Assembly: GCA_002403075.1 (NCBI GenBank)
Contig: DHHB01000093.1
Coordinates: 1-57,200, forward strand
Direction of reading: 5' to 3'
Length of the DNA stretch: 57,200 nucleotides
Origin: a bacterium UBP1_UBA4783
Lineage (GTDB): Bacteria; Krumholzibacteriota; Krumholzibacteriia; Krumholzibacteriales; Krumholzibacteriaceae
The notes below the pieces were generated by a model that saw only the letters and a program-made list of their open reading frames with translations, had not been told where the DNA came from and did no database searches. The position numbers and the translations under genes were made by a program. Position 1 is the first letter of the stretch; the number at the start of each line of letters is the position of its first letter. Shown piece by piece: positions 50,355-57,200 of the stretch.

Positions 50355-52931
50355 CTATTCGCCGGTCAACTTCTTGAGGTCGGAGAGAATCTTGAGAGCC
50401 TCGAGCGGGGTGATTTGGTCTATCTCTATATTCTGCAATGCAATACGAATGGCATCCGGCCTATCGAAGAGGGACGGCTGCGTCGCTTCCGCCCTTCGCG
50501 GAGGAGGCTCGCCCCCCTGTTCCCTCTCGAGGGCGGCGAGGATCTCGTTCGCGCGTCGTATGACCTGCTCCGGGAGCCCCGCGAGCCGGGCGACGTGGAT
50601 GCCGTAGCTTCGATCGCTCGCCCCCTCCCGGATGGAATACAGGAACACGATCTCGTCCCCCCATTCCCGGACCTCGACGCGGAGATTGCGTACGTGGGGG
50701 AACCGTTCCGCGAGATTCGTCAGCTCGTGGTAATGGGTCGCGAAGAGCGTCATGGGGCGGCGCCGCTCGTTCTCGAGCAGATACTCCGAAACCGCCCACG
50801 CGATGCTCAGACCGTCGAGGGTGCTCGTTCCCCTGCCGATTTCGTCGAGAACGACGAGGCTCGACGAGGTGCATTGATGGAGGATCTTCGCCGTCTCCGC
50901 CATTTCGACGAGAAACGTGCTCTGTCCCCGGGCGAGGTTGTCGCTCGAGCCGACCCGAGTGAAGATGCGGTCGAGCAGGCCCACGGAGGCCCGCGCCGCC
51001 GGGACGAAGCTTCCGGCGTGCGCCAGCAGCGCGACGATCGCGGTTTGCCGGATGTACGTCGATTTCCCGCCCATGTTGGGACCGGTGATGAGGAGGAACG
51101 TCCGCTCCCCCGCCCGGAGCTCCGTGTCGTTCGGGATAAACCCCGCGCCCGAGATGAGCTCCACGACGGGATGGCGGCCGCCCGTGATGAGGAGATCCCC
51201 CGTTTCGTTTATCTCGGGGCGGCAGTAGCCCCTCTCGAGGGCGAGCGCGGCGAGGGAGGACAGCACGTCGAGCTCCGCGATCGCGGCCGCCGCGATCTGT
51301 ATCGCTCGGCTCTCCCGCGCGATCGCGCCGCAGATCTCGTCGAAGATCTCGCGCTCGAGCTCGACGCGGCGGCTCTCCGCGGCGAGGATCGCCTGCTCCC
51401 GCTCCACGAGCTCGGCGGTGACGAAGCGGAGCGACGAGACGAGGGTCTGGCGGGGGACGTACTCGGCCGGCACCTTCGACTCGTGGGACCGCGGCACTTC
51501 GATGTAATAGCCGAATACCCGGTTGTAGCCCACCTTGAGCGACGCGATCCCCGTCCGTTCGCGCTCCGACTCCTGAAGACGGGCGATCCACGACTTCCCG
51601 CCCTCCGATTCCTCTATCAAGCGGTCGAGGTCCGCCCGGTATCCCCGTCGTATCACGCCCCCCTCGCGGATATGCGCCGGCGTTCCCGGCTCGATGCCGC
51701 GGAGGACCGTTCCCCGCGCCTCGAGCGGCCGGGCGAGACGCTCGACGGCGTCGGCGACGGCCGAAGCGTCGAATCGGCGCGCCGTTTCCGCGATCGCGGG
51801 AACGCGCTCGAGCGCCTCGGCGAGCGCAAGCAGATCGCGCGGTCCCGCCTTACGGGCGGTGATGCGCGCGAGGAGCCGCTCGATATCCGGAAAGCGGCGC
51901 AGGCGAGACTCGAGCTCCCTCAGCCCGGCGTGGTCCGCGAGAAACGACGAGACGGCGTCGAGGCTGCGCTCGATAACGACGCGGCGGCGAGACGGGCGGC
52001 GCAGCCGCCGGCGGAGCTCCCGCGCGCCCATCGCCGTCGCCGTGCGGTCGATGTGGCGGACGAGGGTCGTGTCGGAGGCGTTGCCCTGAAGCGGCTCGAA
52101 GATTTCGAGGTTTCGAAGCGTCTCCGGATCGAGCATGAGGCTCTCCTCCGTCACGAGGTGCCGCAGCTCCGTCACGTGCGCGAGCGGGCTTCGTCGAAGC
52201 TCCTTGACGTACGAGAGGAGCGCGCCCGCGGCGGCCGCGGCCCTCGGCCGGTCGAAGAATCCGGCGCAGGAGCCCTCATCCGGACCGAAATGCTCGCGGA
52301 GCGCCCCGCAGGCGGCGTCGCGCTCGAACTCGCACGACGGACGCTCGTCCACGACGCACGAGGGCGCGAGCGCTCTGGCGAGCTCCATGAGGAACGACGT
52401 CCCCGCGGGAACGATCGCTTCCCGGAACCGGATCGGCGCGAGCGATCGTTCGGCCTCCGCCCGCGAACCCTCCCCCGCGCTGAACTCTCCGGTCGAGACG
52501 TCGAGCACGGCGAAGCCGACGCTCCCTCCGCTCCCCGCGAGCGACACGATGTAGTTGTTCTCGCTTTCGACGAGAGTCGCCGGCGACAGAGTGGTACCGG
52601 GAGTGATGACGTCCGTCACGAGGCGTCTGACGACGCCCGAAGGCCCCGGGGTATCCTCCACCTGGTCGCACACGACGACCGTCCGGCCGGCCTGGAGGAG
52701 TTTCGCGATGTAGTTCTCCGCGGCGTGGATAGGGACGCCCGCGAGGGGCACGGGATCGGGCCGGTCCTTGTCCCGCGTCGTGAGCGCGATGTTGAGGAGG
52801 CGCGAGATCTCGCGCGCATCTTCGTGGAACGTCTCGTAGAAATCGCCGACCTGAAAAAACAGTATCCCGCCGGGATGCCGGCGCTTGATGTCCCGGTACT
52901 GGCTCATGAGGGGGGTCAGGCGCTCGCTCAT
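50355..52931 (-). CDS. mutS: DNA mismatch repair protein MutS
   Basis: 858 residues. N-terminal mismatch-recognition domain with the Phe-x-Glu site in QVGDFYETFHED, connector and lever domains, and the C-terminal ABC ATPase with GPNMGGKST (Walker A), VVLDEIGRGTSTLDG (Walker B) and ATHYHEL. It recognises base mismatches and recruits MutL. Begins two bases past the stop of the SPOR gene on the same strand. Confidence 0.97.
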   Translation of the reverse strand: MSERLTPLMSQYRDIKRRHPGGILFFQVGDFYETFHEDAREISRLLNIALTTRDKDRPDPVPLAGVPIHAAENYIAKLLQAGRTVVVCDQVEDTPGPSGVVRRLVTDVITPGTTLSPATLVESENNYIVSLAGSGGSVGFAVLDVSTGEFSAGEGSRAEAERSLAPIRFREAIVPAGTSFLMELARALAPSCVVDERPSCEFERDAACGALREHFGPDEGSCAGFFDRPRAAAAAGALLSYVKELRRSPLAHVTELRHLVTEESLMLDPETLRNLEIFEPLQGNASDTTLVRHIDRTATAMGARELRRRLRRPSRRRVVIERSLDAVSSFLADHAGLRELESRLRRFPDIERLLARITARKAGPRDLLALAEALERVPAIAETARRFDASAVADAVERLARPLEARGTVLRGIEPGTPAHIREGGVIRRGYRADLDRLIEESEGGKSWIARLQESERERTGIASLKVGYNRVFGYYIEVPRSHESKVPAEYVPRQTLVSSLRFVTAELVEREQAILAAESRRVELEREIFDEICGAIARESRAIQIAAAAIAELDVLSSLAALALERGYCRPEINETGDLLITGGRHPVVELISGAGFIPNDTELRAGERTFLLITGPNMGGKSTYIRQTAIVALLAHAGSFVPAARASVGLLDRIFTRVGSSDNLARGQSTFLVEMAETAKILHQCTSSSLVVLDEIGRGTSTLDGLSIAWAVSEYLLENERRRPMTLFATHYHELTNLAERFPHVRNLRVEVREWGDEIVFLYSIREGASDRSYGIHVARLAGLPEQVIRRANEILAALEREQGGEPPPRRAEATQPSLFDRPDAIRIALQNIEIDQITPLEALKILSDLKKLTGE

Positions 52932-52932
52932 A

Positions 52933-54024
52933 TCATTTCAGGGGAACGACCGCGCCGGAGATCCCGAGCGCCTCGCGAACCCGCGCGAGATCCCGTTCGG
53001 CCGTCTGTCTGCTCTCGTACACGCCCGCGCGCACGCGGTGCCAGATCCTTCCGTCCATCTCGACGCTTTCGACGCGGACGGCGGACACGACCCCCTCGAT
53101 CCGCCGCGCGGACGCGAGCGCGTTCGCCCGGCTTCCGAAGGCCCCGAACTGGATGGTGTATCTGTCGGCCGTCGGCGCGGCGGAACCGGCCGATCCCCGT
53201 GCTCCCCCCCGTTCACCCCCTCCCTGTCCGCTATCCCGGGAGCGCGCTTCTCTCGCGCGCGAGAGCAGCGTGATCTTTTCGACCGCCCTCGCCGCTTCGA
53301 GAGAGCGCGGCAGGTCCTTCGCGAGCGCGCGATAGGTCTCGAGGGCTCGGTCCGCGGCGCCGCTCCGCTCGTAGCACTCACCGAGTCCGAAGCGGGCCAC
53401 GGGATGAGCGGATGTCTTCGCCGCCCGCTCGTAGAGGGCGATCGCCTCGGGGATGCGTCCCTCCTCCATCTCGATCTCGGCGAGGGCGACGAGGCTCCAC
53501 GCGCCGAACTCGCCCCGCGTGACGCGGGAAAACTCCGCGCGAGCGCGGGCGCGCTCGCCGACCTGGCGCAGCGCGAGCGCGCGGAAGTATCCCGCCTCGT
53601 CCGCGGCGGCCGGCGGACGCTCTCCGTGATCCGCGGACAGAAGCTCGATCGTTCCGCGATATTCGCCCCGCGCGTAGGCGATCTTGGCGAGCTCGATCGC
53701 GGCCTCCACCGCTTCCCTGTTCGGGCCGGCGGCGAGAACGCGCCGGTAGAGGCTCTCGGCCCGCGTTTCATCCGTCTCGAGGCCCGCGAGGAACAGATGC
53801 GCCTTGCGCAGGTCCTCGCCCTTCAGCCTCGCGGTGTCCGCCGCGGCCTCCCTGCGGGCGGCCCCGTAGTCCCTGCGCCGGGCGAGGTCGGCGGCGGACT
53901 TCATCCCCGCCGCGGCGGCGGCGACGGCCGCCGCGAATAGTATCCCAGCCGCACACGCGGTCCGTTTCATAGGCGTCGTACCGTTCGGGGGAACGAACGA
54001 GAGCCGCCGTCGCGGCGTTCTCAC
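52933..54024 (-). CDS. Exported TPR protein with C-terminal SPOR domain
   Basis: A 363-residue periplasmic protein. A signal peptide (hydrophobic stretch about residues 23-40), several TPR-like helices (about 60-255, e.g. AIALYERAAKTSAHPVARFGLGECYERSG), a Gly/Arg-rich linker, and a C-terminal SPOR domain (YTIQFGAFGSRANALASAR, VRAGVYESRQTAERDL) that binds denuded glycan at division septa. GTG 54024 overlaps the miaB stop (GTGA) with GAGG nearby; ATG 53970 would give a more ordinary signal peptide and cannot be excluded. Confidence 0.83.
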   Translation of the reverse strand: MRTPRRRLSFVPPNGTTPMKRTACAAGILFAAAVAAAAAGMKSAADLARRRDYGAARREAAADTARLKGEDLRKAHLFLAGLETDETRAESLYRRVLAAGPNREAVEAAIELAKIAYARGEYRGTIELLSADHGERPPAAADEAGYFRALALRQVGERARARAEFSRVTRGEFGAWSLVALAEIEMEEGRIPEAIALYERAAKTSAHPVARFGLGECYERSGAADRALETYRALAKDLPRSLEAARAVEKITLLSRAREARSRDSGQGGGERGGARGSAGSAAPTADRYTIQFGAFGSRANALASARRIEGVVSAVRVESVEMDGRIWHRVRAGVYESRQTAERDLARVREALGISGAVVPLK

Positions 54025-55328
54025 GGAGCCTCGACGGGTTCCCCTTCGAACGTGAAGTTTAGAAGGCGTGATAAAACCACACGGACGAATCCGCCGGGCG
54101 CTCCCGCGTCCGCGCGCACGAGAACGTTCCTGAACTGCGGAGTCCGTCCTTTCAACCAGCGAGTTTCGCCCTTCTCCACGGCACCGTCAAGGAGGATTTC
54201 CGCGGTCGCGCCGAGCTGCGAGCGCAGAATCCTTCCGCGCTCCTCCTGAACGGCCTCGTTCAATATCGCGAGGCGTCTCTTCTTCTCGTCCGCCGAAACG
54301 TCGTCGGGAACGGCCGCGGCGGCCGTTCCGGCGCGGGCGGAATACATGAACGTGAACGCCGAGTCGAACATCGCGCGCCGGACGAGATCGATCGTGTCGT
54401 CGAACTCGCGCGGCGTCTCTCCGGGAAACCCGACGATGACGTCGCTTGTGACGGCGAGATCCGGCACGCGCGAGCGCCCCTCGGCGAGCAGCGCGAGGTA
54501 GCGATCCCGCGTGTAGCCGCGGTTCATCGCGGCGAGCACGCGGTCGTTTCCGGATTGAACCGGCAGATGTATGTGCCCGCAGAGCCGCGGCTGCGACGCC
54601 ATCAGATCGAAGAGATCCGCCGTGACGTCGCGGGGATGGCTCGTGAGGAACCGGAGCCGCGGGATTCCCGTCTCGTCGAGTATCCGGCGCGCGAGCGCGG
54701 GAAAATCAGTCTCTCCGTCGCGGTACGCGATGACGTTCTGGCCGAGAAGGGTGATCTCCCGGGTCCCGGCGCGCTCGAGCGCGCCCGCCTCCTCGACGAT
54801 CGACGAAGCGCTCCGGCTTCGCAGCGGCCCTCGCAGATACGGAACGATGCAGTAGGAGCAATAGCTCTCGCAGCCGCGCGTGATCGCGACGTAGCGTGAC
54901 ACGCTCTCCGGTCCCGCACGCGGAAGGATCTCGTACGCGGCTTCCCCGTCGTATCCGAGAAGGGCGAACCGCTCCCCCGTCGAAAGCGCCCGCTCGATCG
55001 CCATGGGAAGCCCCGCGTACGCCCCGGTTCCGGCGATCACCCTCACCGAGGGGACGATATCGAAGAGCTCCTCGCCGAGACGCTGCGCCATGCAGCCGCA
55101 GACGGCGAGCATCGCCCGCCGGTGCCGCGAAAGGTCGAGCAGCCGCCCGATCGCGCGCCGCTCCGCGTGATCCCGGACGCTGCACGTGTTGACGACGATG
55201 CAGTCGGCCTCCTCCGGCGACGACACCTCGCGCGCTCCGCGCGAGGCGAGAAGGGACGAGATGACCTCCGTGTCGTAGGCGTTCATCTGGCAGCCGAAGC
55301 TCTCCGTGTAGAAGGCGACGTCCTTCAT
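54021..55328 (-). CDS. miaB: tRNA-2-methylthio-N6-dimethylallyladenosine synthase
   Basis: Radical-SAM methylthiotransferase acting on i6A37 made by MiaA. 435 residues. The UPF0004 domain supplies three cluster cysteines (SFGCQMN, VNTCSVR, VCGCMAQ), the radical-SAM cluster is RGCESYCSYCIVPYLRGP, and a TRAM domain closes the protein. Overlaps mtaB upstream (ATGA). The YTESFGCQMNAYDTE start identifies MiaB rather than RimO or MtaB. Confidence 0.95.
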   Translation of the reverse strand: MKDVAFYTESFGCQMNAYDTEVISSLLASRGAREVSSPEEADCIVVNTCSVRDHAERRAIGRLLDLSRHRRAMLAVCGCMAQRLGEELFDIVPSVRVIAGTGAYAGLPMAIERALSTGERFALLGYDGEAAYEILPRAGPESVSRYVAITRGCESYCSYCIVPYLRGPLRSRSASSIVEEAGALERAGTREITLLGQNVIAYRDGETDFPALARRILDETGIPRLRFLTSHPRDVTADLFDLMASQPRLCGHIHLPVQSGNDRVLAAMNRGYTRDRYLALLAEGRSRVPDLAVTSDVIVGFPGETPREFDDTIDLVRRAMFDSAFTFMYSARAGTAAAAVPDDVSADEKKRRLAILNEAVQEERGRILRSQLGATAEILLDGAVEKGETRWLKGRTPQFRNVLVRADAGAPGGFVRVVLSRLLNFTFEGEPVEAP

Positions 55329-56680
55329 CGGTCCGCCGCCTTCCCCGCGGGCGCCGGAGCGCCGCCGCCCGCGATCTCGCCGCGCAGGGTTCCGTTCGAA
55401 ACGCCGGCGACGCGCACGCGCGCGAGGGCCCGCGGAACGGCCCCGCGCCGGGGAACGAGGACCTCGCAGTAATTCCCCGTGAGCGCCCGCGCCGATCGCG
55501 GGTCGCCGGGCGCCGGGCCCTCGATGACGGCGAGATGCATCGAGCCGATCTGCGACTCATCGAACGAGCGGCGCTTCGCCGCGCCGAGATCGAGGAGAAC
55601 GCGGACGCGCCGCTTCTTTTCGCCGGCGTCCGTTTCGTCGCGCATGGCCGCGGCGGCGGTCCCGGGGCGCGGCGAGAAGCCGAACACGTGGAGATACGCG
55701 AACGGCAGATCCCGAACGAGCGCGAGGGTGCGCGCGAAGCTCTCCGCCGTCTCTCCGGGAAAAGCGGCGATGACGTCGGTGCCGATCGCGGCGCGCGCGT
55801 TCTCGCGCAGGATGAGCTCCACGCTCTCGCGGAAGGCCGCGGCCGTGTACGGGCGTTTCATCGCGCCGAGGATCCGATCGTCGCCGCTTTGCAGGGGCAC
55901 GTGAAAATGGGGCGCGAGGCGTCCGCCGTCGCGGGCGAGGGCGGCGAGCCGCGGCGTCACTTCCGTCGGCTCCACGCTGCCGAGGCGGATCCGCCCTATC
56001 GTCGTTTTGTCCAAGATGAGCTCGACGAGGCGGTCGAGGGCGGTCGACGGAGAGAGATCCCGGCCGTAGCGGCCGATATGCACGCCCGTGAGGACGAGCT
56101 CGTTGTAGCCGCCGGCGGCGAGCGATTCGGCCTGCCGGAGGACGGCGTCCGGCGCGACGCTTCTTTCCGGTCCGCGGGCGAGCGGCACGGCGCAGTAGGA
56201 GCACGCGGCGTCGCATCCGTCCTGTATCTTGACGAAGGCCCTCGCGTGCCCGAGAAGCCCGTCGACGGTCACGGGCGCCGCGCCCCGGTCATCCCGGGCC
56301 GCGGCGCGTTTCCGCGCCTCGGAGGGGCTCATCCCCTCGAGGATCCCCTCGAGTATCTCCGGCAGGTCGTTCTTCTCGCCGTTCCCGACGACGAGATCCA
56401 CTTCCCGCATGCCGGCGAGGCGGCCGGGCTGCGTTTCGGCGTAGCATCCCGTCACGACGATGAAGGAGTCCGGGGCGATCCGCCTCGCTCTGCGGGCGGC
56501 TCCGCGGCTTCGCATGTCGCTCCGCGACGTGACGGTGCAGGAGTTGATGATGCAGACGGAGGCGCCTTCGTCGAAGCGCCGGCATTCCCAGCCGTTGCGG
56601 GCGAGGCGGCCGCGGATCGCCTCGGACTCGAACTGGTTCAGCTTGCAGCCGATCGTATGAATGGAAAACGTTTTGTTCAT
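55325..56680 (-). CDS. mtaB: tRNA t6A37 methylthiotransferase MtaB
   Basis: Radical-SAM enzyme that adds the 2-methylthio group to t6A37 of tRNAs reading ANN codons. 451 residues. The HTIGCKLNQFESE start is diagnostic of MtaB; other cluster cysteines are INSCTVT and VTGCYAE, and the radical-SAM cluster is DGCDAACSYCAVPLARG. A TRAM-like end precedes an Ala/Gly/Pro-rich tail. ATG 56680. Together with miaB this is a tandem pair of paralogues for the two A37 classes. Confidence 0.94.
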   Translation of the reverse strand: MNKTFSIHTIGCKLNQFESEAIRGRLARNGWECRRFDEGASVCIINSCTVTSRSDMRSRGAARRARRIAPDSFIVVTGCYAETQPGRLAGMREVDLVVGNGEKNDLPEILEGILEGMSPSEARKRAAARDDRGAAPVTVDGLLGHARAFVKIQDGCDAACSYCAVPLARGPERSVAPDAVLRQAESLAAGGYNELVLTGVHIGRYGRDLSPSTALDRLVELILDKTTIGRIRLGSVEPTEVTPRLAALARDGGRLAPHFHVPLQSGDDRILGAMKRPYTAAAFRESVELILRENARAAIGTDVIAAFPGETAESFARTLALVRDLPFAYLHVFGFSPRPGTAAAAMRDETDAGEKKRRVRVLLDLGAAKRRSFDESQIGSMHLAVIEGPAPGDPRSARALTGNYCEVLVPRRGAVPRALARVRVAGVSNGTLRGEIAGGGAPAPAGKAADR

Positions 56681-56739
56681 CGCCGTGCGCGGACCGACGC
56701 GCGGGGCTCGTTCCGCCTCCCGCGTCGGTCCGGGAACGA

Positions 56740-56765
56740 CGAGAGGGTGGAACGCCACCCTCTCG
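56740..56765 (-). terminator. Stem-loop between rpsA and mtaB
   Basis: A perfect 11-bp stem (CGAGAGGGTGG/CCACCCTCTCG) with an AACG loop on the plus strand. No T-run follows on the minus strand; it may be a weak terminator or RNA-processing hairpin after the ribosomal protein gene. Confidence 0.5.
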
Positions 56766-56843
56766 CTCTGACTTCGAATTGCGCCGCGCCGGATCCGCCG
56801 GAGCCGATCCCGCCGCGGCCTCGCGCGACCCGATTCGGAGGCC

Positions 56844-57200
56844 TCAGGCCCCCGTTCCGGCGCCGCCCTCCCCGTCGGGAAGCGGCTCGTCGTCGCCGAA
56901 ATCGTCCTCGTCGGAGATTTCGGGCGCCGGCTCGTCGCCCGCGGAGGCATGGTCGCCGCCCGCGCGCTCGTCGTGTTCCGCGCCGCGGACCTCGTCCGGC
57001 GGGGATTCCCGTCTCGAGAATTTCCGGCGGAACGCGTCCACCTCGTCGGAACCCTTTCCCTCGAGATAGGCGTTCACGCTGAGAACGATGCGCTTGTTCT
57101 GCGGATCGATCTTGATCACCTTGAGCGGGATATCCATGCCGACGTCGAAGTGATCGGACGGCTTCCGGAGATTCTCGATGCCGAGGTGCGACAGCGGCAC
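56844..57200 (-). CDS. rpsA: 30S ribosomal protein S1, C-terminal part (partial)
   Basis: The gene runs off the window at 57200. The visible 118 codons begin inside an S1 RNA-binding repeat (PLSHLGIENLRKPSDHF, VIKIDPQNKRIVLSV), as in ribosomal protein S1, and end in a long, acidic, Gly/Asp/Glu-rich tail (EISDEDDFGDDEPLPDGEGG). Number of S1 repeats cannot be judged. The acidic tail is longer than in many S1 proteins. Confidence 0.8.
   Translation of the reverse strand: MPLSHLGIENLRKPSDHFDVGMDIPLKVIKIDPQNKRIVLSVNAYLEGKGSDEVDAFRRKFSRRESPPDEVRGAEHDERAGGDHASAGDEPAPEISDEDDFGDDEPLPDGEGGAGTGA

Noticed and set aside
48165..53273. A 1702-codon open frame on the plus strand
   Set aside because: It is antisense to the GAF protein, mutS and the SPOR gene, is Arg/Glu-rich low-complexity, and exists because GC-rich codons rarely make stops in that frame.

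Overview
This is a GC-rich, densely coding stretch of a diderm (Gram-negative type) bacterial chromosome. The outer envelope is implied by an LptE-like lipoprotein, an LpxL/HtrB-type acyltransferase, a Wza-type export protein and several signal-peptide or lipobox proteins. Secreted proteins with fibronectin-III or FlgD/T9SS-like C-terminal folds, and one ending in a WG-x-IK-x-LYR tail, suggest an uncultured FCB-type or neighbouring lineage (Krumholzibacteriota, Eisenbacteria or Latescibacterota would fit). This placement is an inference; there is no rRNA in the window. No CRISPR array, insertion sequence, integrase or prophage gene was seen.

Layout. (1) 1-9363 (+): a tight housekeeping run: end of rny, ymdB, folD, xseA, xseB, polyprenyl synthase, a DUF212/PAP2-like membrane protein, dxs, nadK and recN. 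A tRNA-Arg(CCG) follows whose 5' end overlaps the recN stop. (2) 9395-12577 (+): secreted M28 peptidase, small membrane protein, and a GAF-GGDEF diguanylate cyclase behind a good sigma-54 promoter. (3) 12699-20859 (+): an exopolysaccharide locus: sugar-nucleotide epimerase, Wza-like exporter, Wzz-like chain-length protein, tyrosine autokinase, DUF5683-like membrane protein, FN3 lipoprotein and, after an AT-rich leader, an initiating sugar-phosphate transferase. (4) 20954-29123 (+): NtrB/NtrC-like two-component pair, lptE, holA, thioredoxin, a TusA-fold protein without its cysteine, and leuS. (5) 29243-30999 (-): secreted protein with a sigma-54 promoter, DUF4870-like protein, TPR membrane protein. 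(6) 31169-34355 (+): PDZ/membrane/GAF/SpoIIE phosphatase, then about 700 bases without a conventional gene that hold a tiny Trp-rich ORF, a perfect 17-bp inverted repeat, an AT-rich operator-like palindrome, a near-consensus sigma-70 promoter and a structured small RNA ending at a strong terminator. (7) 34365-57200 (-): tRNA genes, apt, a sigma factor, an M23 lipoprotein, surE-pcm, lipid and glycosyl transferases, merR-gpsA-plsY-der-DUF512, miaA-mutL, a Rossmann/GAF/degenerate-GGDEF protein, mutS, a SPOR protein, miaB-mtaB and the end of rpsA.

How they work together. Part 3 makes and exports a surface polysaccharide. The cyclase of part 2, the sigma-54 activator of part 4 and the sigma-54 promoters in front of the cyclase and of the secreted protein of part 5 suggest one regulatory circuit linking an activator to c-di-GMP and surface or secreted products; this link is inferred. 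Part 7 gathers translation fidelity functions (tRNA A37 modification, five tRNAs window-wide) with mismatch repair. Four-base ATGA/GTGA/TTGA overlaps and GTG or TTG starts are common. The most unusual region is 33647-34355.
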